This document shows positions 23,808 through 28,961 of a stretch of DNA of 28,961 nt, piece by piece; the first letter of the stretch is position 1, and every line of letters begins with the position of its first letter. Position numbers and translations under genes: made by a program. This stretch comes from an uncultured Clostridia bacterium (GTDB taxonomy: Bacteria > Bacillota > Clostridia > Oscillospirales > Oscillospiraceae), in contig CALBGG010000135.1 of NCBI GenBank assembly GCA_937893605.1, positions 1 to 28,961 of the forward strand, given 5' to 3'. A model generated the notes under the pieces. That model was not told where the DNA came from. It ran no database searches and saw only the letters and a program-made list of their open reading frames with translations.

Positions 23808-24957
23808 AATTTTCACTCTCCAATATTCTCTTAAATGCCTCGACGCCGACGAGCAGCACTTCCTCATCAAAATCAAATTTGCTGCTGTGCAGCGGCGCGC
23901 CCCCTCTGCCGCCGTTTACGCCGAGGAACATGAACATACCTTCGACTTCCTGCTGATATTCGGCAAAATCCTCCGCCGCCATGACGGGCTCGACAAGCAC
24001 GACGTCGTCCATAGAGTCGAGCACGGTGTAAAACTTCTCGACCATAGGACGGGGGTTTGCAACGTAGGGATAGTGAACTATCGTTTCCATGGATATGCCC
24101 GCGCCGGTCGCCATCTCGAGGCCCTTTAAAAGCGCGATTATCTGGCGCATGAGCTTATCGTACAGCTCATTGCTGAAAACGCGCAGGGTGCCGCTCATGG
24201 TGACCTCCTCGGCGATGACGTTGTGCGATGTGCCGCCGACTATCTTGCCGAGGGTCAGGAGTGCATCCTGATGCGGGTCAACGTCGCGCGTTATGACCGA
24301 CTGGATCATCGTTATGAGCTCGGCCGCGACGACGATCGCGTCAATGCCCATCTGCGGCGTGGAAGCGTGCGCGCTTTTACCGTGCACCTTTATCTCAAAA
24401 TCGCTCGTCTGCGCCATGAGGTTTGACCAGCGTATGCCGATCTTGCCCATGGGCACCGTGGGCCACAGGTGCAGACCGTAGATGCGGTCGACCTTGGGAG
24501 AGGTCAGCGCGCCCTCGTCGATCATTTTTCGTGCGCCGCCCCAGCCCTCCTCGCCGGGCTGGAAGAGCAGAACGACGTTGCACTTGAGCTTTTCGCGGTT
24601 TTGCGCTATCCACCTTGCAAGCAGCAGGAGTATCGTCATATGCCCGTCGTGTCCGCAGCCGTGCATAACGCCCTTATGGCGCGAGCGGAAGCGGAAGCGG
24701 TTCTCCTCGGTGTTTTTCATGCCGTCCATATCCGCGCGAAAGGCTATCGTGCGGTCTGCGCCCTTGGCGTAGTAAACGGCTTTCAAGCCGACACCGGCAA
24801 GCACCTTCAGTTCGTCCGGGCGCGTGAGCTCTATAAGCGGTCTTATGTATTCATGCGTCTGCGGAAGCTCGAAGCCGATCTCCGGTATTCTGTGCAGATC
24901 TCTTCGGATCTTCACGCAGTCGTCCTTCATGGCGAGTATCTGGTCACTTATCTGCAT
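23800..24957 (-). CDS. M20-family amidohydrolase/aminoacylase
   Basis: A 385-residue cytoplasmic dizinc hydrolase of the M20D group (N-acyl amino acid amidohydrolase, IAA-amino acid hydrolase, hippuricase type). It opens with RRDLHRIPEIGFELP. Metal ligands are FRADMDGM and MHGCGHDGHM (Cys, His, Asp region ~98-106), QPGEEGWGGA with the general-base Glu pair, HLWPTVP, MAAEDFAEYQQ and HSSKFDFDE. The lid/dimerisation domain lies between residues ~185 and 300 (VHGKSAHASTPQMGIDA). It starts five bases after the stop of the DUF3267 gene and overlaps the barrel-protein gene by eight bases. The likely reaction is removal of an acyl group from an amino acid; the actual substrate is unknown. Confidence 0.9.
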   Translation of the reverse strand: MQISDQILAMKDDCVKIRRDLHRIPEIGFELPQTHEYIRPLIELTRPDELKVLAGVGLKAVYYAKGADRTIAFRADMDGMKNTEENRFRFRSRHKGVMHGCGHDGHMTILLLLARWIAQNREKLKCNVVLLFQPGEEGWGGARKMIDEGALTSPKVDRIYGLHLWPTVPMGKIGIRWSNLMAQTSDFEIKVHGKSAHASTPQMGIDAIVVAAELITMIQSVITRDVDPHQDALLTLGKIVGGTSHNVIAEEVTMSGTLRVFSNELYDKLMRQIIALLKGLEMATGAGISMETIVHYPYVANPRPMVEKFYTVLDSMDDVVLVEPVMAAEDFAEYQQEVEGMFMFLGVNGGRGGAPLHSSKFDFDEEVLLVGVEAFKRILESENYA

Positions 24958-24962
24958 CTATA

Positions 24963-25535
24963 TCATTTCTCCGTAGCAATCAGTATTTTATATCCCTCGT
25001 TTTTTATACGCACCTCGCGCTTTTCCCTCAGAAGCCTGTACGCAATATACACGTCGCCCGCCGCTCCGGCAAGGATAACAACGAATATCACATAGCACTG
25101 CCAGAAAAGCTTAGCCGGCAGAACGAGCATTAAAATTATCATCAGAAGGCACTCGGCGGCGGCCGGTGCAAGGCTCATGATGATGTAGCTGCGCTTATCC
25201 AGCCAGCATTTATATTCTATCCTTGCGCTCATCCTGCCGCGCACAACGCGCGCAGGCTTTGAGGTGAGCTCGCCCAGGACAAAGCATCTTAAATATTCCT
25301 GCCCGATAAGGCAGGCGGCAATAATGAGCATGATGAGGATAAATCTCCCCAGCAGCGCGAAAAAGCCCGACGCGTCGAACAGAAGGCTTATATTTTTTAT
25401 AAGGCAGCCGAGCACGATGAGCACTGCCGCAGCTATGCCCGTCACGGCACAGAGCTTTATTCCGAGCTTCTTATCGCTGTCGAGGTCGACAGTATCCGTC
25501 TCAAAGCCGGAGGGCAGCTTGTTTTCGTATGTCAT
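24963..25535 (-). CDS. DUF3267-like membrane protein lacking the HExxH motif
   Basis: A 190-residue integral membrane protein with four hydrophobic segments (residues ~28-46, 58-77, ~115-135, 140-160). The C-terminal half, with SYIIMSLAPAAAE, GAAGDVYIAYRLL and VRIKNEGYKI, fits DUF3267, a family of putative zincin-type metallopeptidases. The expected HExxH position reads QEYLR (residues 79-83), so both metal-binding histidines are missing; if the assignment is right, this is a non-catalytic relative. The frame extends to 25589, but those first residues come from the upstream gene's 3' end, so ATG 25535, four bases after the repressor stop, is chosen. Its ribosome site is weak (GGTGA), suggesting coupling. 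Confidence 0.65.
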   Translation of the reverse strand: MTYENKLPSGFETDTVDLDSDKKLGIKLCAVTGIAAAVLIVLGCLIKNISLLFDASGFFALLGRFILIMLIIAACLIGQEYLRCFVLGELTSKPARVVRGRMSARIEYKCWLDKRSYIIMSLAPAAAECLLMIILMLVLPAKLFWQCYVIFVVILAGAAGDVYIAYRLLREKREVRIKNEGYKILIATEK

Positions 25536-25539
25536 TGCG

Positions 25540-26274
25540 TCACCGCATTTCCGGCAGAGGTATGCTCTTATCCAGCAGCACCTTGCCAAAGCACATAAGC
25601 GTTATGCCGGAGCTTGCCGGAACGGTAACATCGGCGTCGCTCCTGTCACGGTTTGCAGAAAACAGGTAGACGTTGCCGCTGTAGTCCTGGCAATACTGTT
25701 TGCACTTCATATCGCCGTCTACAAAAAACAGGCCGACATCGCCATCGTGTATGATGGCTCCGCGCTTGCACAGAGCAACGTCGCCGTCGTGGATATACGG
25801 CTCCATACTGTCGCCGTCGATGCGCACGGCAAAGTCGGCCGCGCTGTTTTTATCGACCGTATAGTCCTCGTAATCGTCGCCGAGCGCGGGCGACGCGTAG
25901 CCTGCGGCCGCAGGGGTTAGGTAGAGAGGTATGATCCTGCTCTCCTTCGGCTGCTGTGCCGAAGCTTCCTTCTCGCGGCGATTGAGCTCATGGTCGATGA
26001 CCATATCGACGAGCTCCTTTCCGCTGTCGGACAGCCGCCTGTATTTGCCGATAAACTGCCACTCGCGCAGATCTGGCATCTTCGGCAGCGCTGCGTCCTC
26101 GCACAGCCGCTCGACCGGAACGTCAAGCTGCTTGCAGATATGCATCATCATGTCGAAATCGACCTTCTGATTATCGCGCTTTACCATACTGTAAAGCGTC
26201 TGTGCGGAAACGTTCAGTCTTCGGGCAAGCTCGCTTATGCTTATTCCCCGCTCCTGAAGTATCTCCTTGAGCAT
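25540..26274 (-). CDS. HTH-XRE / S24-peptidase repressor (LexA/CI-like)
   Basis: A 244-residue regulator. Residues ~1-60 are a Cro/C1-type helix-turn-helix (ISISELARRLNVSAQTLYSM). The C-terminal S24 domain has a candidate self-cleavage site AAAGYASPA (Ala124-Gly125), the nucleophile in RIDGDSMEP (Ser156) and a catalytic Lys at 190 or 192 (GDMKCKQY), all the parts needed for RecA-stimulated self-cleavage in this family. No other prophage genes are present, so this is a chromosomal stand-alone regulator. The start could also be TTG 26286, which has an ideal GGAGGT seven bases upstream; ATG 26274 has a weaker GAGAGG. It heads a four-gene operon and faces the P-type ATPase promoter, a natural candidate target. 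Confidence 0.88.
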   Translation of the reverse strand: MLKEILQERGISISELARRLNVSAQTLYSMVKRDNQKVDFDMMMHICKQLDVPVERLCEDAALPKMPDLREWQFIGKYRRLSDSGKELVDMVIDHELNRREKEASAQQPKESRIIPLYLTPAAAGYASPALGDDYEDYTVDKNSAADFAVRIDGDSMEPYIHDGDVALCKRGAIIHDGDVGLFFVDGDMKCKQYCQDYSGNVYLFSANRDRSDADVTVPASSGITLMCFGKVLLDKSIPLPEMR

Positions 26275-26359
26275 CGAGCCTCTCAAGCGGCACACCTCCT
26301 ACATTACATTTATTTTATTATAGCCGGCGGGAGGCAAACCACTGCCGCCCGTCAGCTAT

Positions 26360-26388
26360 AGCATAACATCCGGCAAAGATTATGTCAA
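26360..26388 (-). promoter_or_regulatory. Sigma-A promoter of the S24 repressor operon
   Basis: On the minus strand TTGACA (26383-26388), 17 bases, TATGCT (26360-26365). Its -35 is only 38 bases from the -35 of the divergent ATPase promoter, so a regulator bound between them could affect both. Confidence 0.7.
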
Positions 26389-26426
26389 GGAATAAGGTGT
26401 TTTATTAAATTTATGTGTATGCGGAT

Positions 26427-26455
26427 TTGACAGAGGGCGCATAATTGCGTATCAT
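26427..26455 (+). promoter_or_regulatory. Sigma-A promoter of the P1B-ATPase/HAD operon
   Basis: TTGACA (26427-26432), 17 bases, TATCAT (26450-26455), 39 bases before the ATG. Confidence 0.7.
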
Positions 26456-26494
26456 TTTATATATTGATTGACATTTAGTTTTGGAGGCCACGCA

Positions 26495-28381
26495 ATGAAG
26501 CATAAGGATACCCGCCGGCGCGGTAAAGCACGCATCGAGCTCGAGCGCGAGCTGCTGCCGCTTATAATAGCTCTTGCGCTGTTTATCGCGGCTTCGGCAG
26601 TCGGCGCGGCATACGTTAACCTTCCGAAGTGGCTGACGGTCGTTACGGGCGTAGTGCCGCCCCTGGCTGCGGCATTTACTCCGCTGCGCAAGGCAGGCAT
26701 CAGGCTGCTCGACGGCAAGGCGCTGTCATACGACATGCTCATCATTCTCGCCTGCATCGCAACAGGCTGCATGCAGAACTTCACCGAGGCGTTTTTCGTC
26801 CTCGTCGCATTTGACGCCGGCAGCTGCCTTGAGCTAATCTTCTCCGAAAAGAACCGCAAACGCACGCCGTATCTGGCCCATCTTCGTCCCGAGTACGCCG
26901 TCGTTGAGCAGGACGGCAAAATGAACATGGTCGACCCGGGCCGCATCCGCCCGGGAACGGTCATAACCGTCGGCAAAAACGAGCTTATTCCGCTTGACGG
27001 CATAGTCGTCGACGGCGCAAGCTCGGTTGACGCCTCGGCCTACACCGGAGAGCACGGGAGCATCGACGTCGGAGTCGGCAACGAGGTCGCAGCCGGCTGC
27101 GTAAACCTCGGCTCAACGCTGAAGATACGTGTCACGGGGCTGTATGACAACTCCACTCTCATGCGCACGGCCGGGATCGTCGAGAACGCGCCGAAGAGCG
27201 TTTCAAAGCGCGAAAAGCGCTTTGCACGGATATCGAAATTATTCACGCCGATCGTCATTTTTCTCGCCATAGCGCTGGCGGTCGTACCGTCTATCATAAT
27301 GGGCGACTGGCTCGACTGGACGCACAGAGCGCTCATATTTCTCGCCTGCGCCTCGCTTGCAGCGCCGCTCACGGCGTCCTCAATGGCGTATTTTGCGGGT
27401 CTGAGCAGCGCTGTCGGACACGGCATCGTCATCCGCGGCAAGAACGAGCTTGAAATGCTCGCCTCCTCTGCTACGGTCGTTATGGATAAGACCGGCACGG
27501 TCACAGAGGGCAGCTTTTCCGTCACGGGCGTCGAGCCCAAGGGCATAAGCAGTGCTGACCTTGTATCGCTCGCCGCAGCGGCCGAGAGCTATTCAAATCA
27601 TCCGATCGCCCTGTCGCTTCGCAGAGCCGGCACGACGCACATCGACCCCGAGCACGTCACAAACGTCCGCGAGCTCGCCGGACGCGGCGTCGAGGCCGAC
27701 GTATACGGCCGCAGAGTGCTCGTCGGAAATACGGCGCTTATGAACACAAACGGAATAAAATGCGACCGCACCGACAGGCATCTGTCCGTCGTGCATGTAG
27801 CGGCCGGCGGGATATACTACGGCTATATAATCATCGACGACAGGGTCAAGGACGGCGCAAAGGACGCCGTGCGCGAGCTGTATGATGCCGGGATAGAAAA
27901 GGCGGTGCTCTTAACGAGCGACACCGACCGCGTCGGCAAGGCCGTAGGTCGTGCCCTCGGCGTGTCGGACGTTATGACGGAGCTTTCGCCCGAGGACAAG
28001 GTCGTCGCCGTGAGTGAACTTCTTCGCGAAAAGCACACGGGAAAGCTCGCGTTCGTGGGCGATGCGCTCAGCGACGCAGCGGTGCTCAGGCGCGCGGACA
28101 TCGGCGTTGCCATAGGCGCACTCAGCGCCGAAGCCGCGGCTTCAAAGTCCGGCATACTCATTATGAGCGACGATATACGCAAGCTGCCGCTCGCCATGCG
28201 CATATGTAAAAAAACGAGCAAAACCGTTCGGCTCGGCTTTCTGCTCGCTATGCTCGTAAAGCTCGCAGTTTTGCTGCTTGCCGCGTTCGGCAGCATCGGC
28301 ATGATCGCCGCCGTGTGCGCGGACACCCTCGTTTTCGCGTCGGCGCTCATCGCCGCATTCAGTATATATAAGGTGAACTGA
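26495..28381 (+). CDS. Atypical P1B-type ATPase without CPC motif
   Basis: A 628-residue P-type ATPase of the heavy-metal (CadA/ZntA) subfamily by overall plan, with no N-terminal metal-binding domain. The actuator loop reads YTGEHGS (184-189), the phosphorylated aspartate is in DKTGTVTEG (Asp331), and the SNHPIA nucleotide motif (His369) is present. Lys589 and Asp610 in the last helices match the conserved pair of zinc/cadmium exporters. However, the membrane CPC motif is CAS (285-287, in FLACASLAAPL), and the hinge GDGxND reads GDALSD (522-527). Transport specificity is therefore doubtful. The frame begins at TTG 26468, but GGAGG seven bases before ATG 26495 fixes the start. It is followed after six bases by the HAD phosphatase gene. 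Confidence 0.88.
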   Translation: MKHKDTRRRGKARIELERELLPLIIALALFIAASAVGAAYVNLPKWLTVVTGVVPPLAAAFTPLRKAGIRLLDGKALSYDMLIILACIATGCMQNFTEAFFVLVAFDAGSCLELIFSEKNRKRTPYLAHLRPEYAVVEQDGKMNMVDPGRIRPGTVITVGKNELIPLDGIVVDGASSVDASAYTGEHGSIDVGVGNEVAAGCVNLGSTLKIRVTGLYDNSTLMRTAGIVENAPKSVSKREKRFARISKLFTPIVIFLAIALAVVPSIIMGDWLDWTHRALIFLACASLAAPLTASSMAYFAGLSSAVGHGIVIRGKNELEMLASSATVVMDKTGTVTEGSFSVTGVEPKGISSADLVSLAAAAESYSNHPIALSLRRAGTTHIDPEHVTNVRELAGRGVEADVYGRRVLVGNTALMNTNGIKCDRTDRHLSVVHVAAGGIYYGYIIIDDRVKDGAKDAVRELYDAGIEKAVLLTSDTDRVGKAVGRALGVSDVMTELSPEDKVVAVSELLREKHTGKLAFVGDALSDAAVLRRADIGVAIGALSAEAAASKSGILIMSDDIRKLPLAMRICKKTSKTVRLGFLLAMLVKLAVLLLAAFGSIGMIAAVCADTLVFASALIAAFSIYKVN

Positions 28382-28387
28382 GGCTAT

Positions 28388-28960
28388 ATGAATACATACG
28401 ATTTTGACAAGACGATATTCTATCCCGACTCCTCGATGACCTTCGTGCTGTGGTATATGCGCCGCCACCCGCTGACGTTTCTGCTGTGGGTGCCGAGAAT
28501 GGCCGTTATTGTGCCGCTGTACCTGCTGAAGCTCATTCCGAAGGAGACTCTCAAGGAGCACATTTTCAGCTTTGTGCGCCGCATTGACGATATCGACGCG
28601 GTCCTGAAGGTCTACTGGGATGAGCACGAGAGCCGGATAGCCCCGTGGTACCGTGCACAGCACCGCAAGGACGACATCGTCATTTCCGCGTCGCCTGAGT
28701 TTGTCGTAAAGCCCATGACGGACAGGCTGGGCATCGAGCTTATTGCCTCGCCCATGGATAAGCACACCGCGAAAATGCACGGCAAAAACTGCTTTGGCGA
28801 GGAAAAGGTGCGCAGATTCTACGAAGCCCACCCCGGAGCGGTGACAGAGGCGTTCTACTCCGATTCTCTGTCCGACGCGCCGATGGCGCGCATCGCGCAT
28901 AAGGCCTATCTTATCGTCAACAAAGGGCAGACTCCCGTTCCCTGGCCGAAGGAAAAATAA
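28388..28960 (+). CDS. HAD-IB family phosphatase
   Basis: A 190-residue HAD-superfamily hydrolase, complete to TAA one base before the window ends. Motif I is YDFDKTIFYPDSS (nucleophile Asp6, acid Asp8), motif II is the Ser in VISASPEF, the motif III Lys is in GKNCFGEEK, and motif IV is YSDSLSDAPM. Between motifs I and II lies a cap of about 60 residues with a hydrophobic stretch (LTFLLWVPRMAVIVPLYLLK) that may sit on the membrane. The subclass IB includes SerB-like and PGP phosphatases, often acting on small or lipid phosphates. GAGG lies five bases before the ATG. It is co-transcribed with the P1B-ATPase. Substrate unknown. Confidence 0.88.
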   Translation: MNTYDFDKTIFYPDSSMTFVLWYMRRHPLTFLLWVPRMAVIVPLYLLKLIPKETLKEHIFSFVRRIDDIDAVLKVYWDEHESRIAPWYRAQHRKDDIVISASPEFVVKPMTDRLGIELIASPMDKHTAKMHGKNCFGEEKVRRFYEAHPGAVTEAFYSDSLSDAPMARIAHKAYLIVNKGQTPVPWPKEK

Positions 28961-28961
28961 A

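Noticed and set aside
1..28961. tRNA, rRNA, riboswitches, CRISPR arrays, integrases.
   Set aside because: None seen on reading both strands, though short structured RNAs could be missed without a covariance search.

Overview
The window looks like chromosome from an anaerobic, endospore-forming Firmicute of the Oscillospiraceae/Clostridia type. This is inferred from gene content and style, not from a marker gene. Supporting signs are strong AGGAGG-type ribosome binding sites, a fairly GC-rich sequence with short AT-rich intergenic promoters, a YpeB-like spore germination protein, a membrane pyrophosphatase of the sodium-pumping type, an S-layer-homology (SLH) anchored nucleotidase, a PcsB/CwlO-like coiled-coil M23 hydrolase, and many palindromic intergenic repeats. 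I saw no rRNA, tRNA, CRISPR array, integrase or transposase gene.

Layout. 76-651 (-) is a TetR-type regulator and 1037-2233 (+) a class I/II aminotransferase. 2226-2794 is a gene-free patch of nested repeats. 2856-5425 (+) holds two tandem, overlapping CNNM/CorC-type membrane proteins with a good promoter and terminator. 5571-6842 (+) is YpeB-like and faces a ZIP metal transporter (6990-7730, -) across an inverted pair of repeats. 7851-8561 (+) is a lipoprotein. 8623-9475 (-) holds a small membrane protein, a wrecked elaA-type acetyltransferase remnant and a membrane-anchored unknown protein. 9738-11888 (+) is a secreted 5'-nucleotidase with three SLH domains. It is followed by a 210-bp element with terminal inverted repeats, sitting exactly between two identical copies of a terminator hairpin. 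12301-13904 (+) is a GtrII-like membrane glucosyltransferase interrupted by a (TA)13 tract that puts it out of frame. 14051-19198 (-) is a tightly overlapping four-gene operon: PlsC-like acyltransferase, two ABC exporter half-transporters and a FabG-like reductase. 19622-21616 (+) is the membrane pyrophosphatase and 21803-23044 (+) the M23 hydrolase. 23112-26274 (-) is a four-gene operon: S24-type repressor, DUF3267 membrane protein, M20 amidohydrolase and TIM-barrel protein. Divergent from it, 26495-28960 (+) encodes an atypical P1B-type ATPase and a HAD-IB phosphatase.

Three observations stand out. First, the glucosyltransferase tract looks like a slipped-strand phase-variation switch caught in the OFF state: losing one TA unit would restore a 533-residue protein. 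Second, a dispersed intergenic repeat family supplies the last few codons and stop codon (consensus FSEAH-stop) of three unrelated genes, always in the same frame. Third, the P1B-type ATPase keeps its phosphorylation site and the group-2 Lys and Asp, but has lost the CPC metal-binding motif.

Gene-free stretches over 300 bases are 667-1036 (promoter plus one repeat), 2234-2855 (nested repeats plus promoter), 11889-12300 (terminators, 210-bp element, promoter) and 19199-19621 (promoters only).
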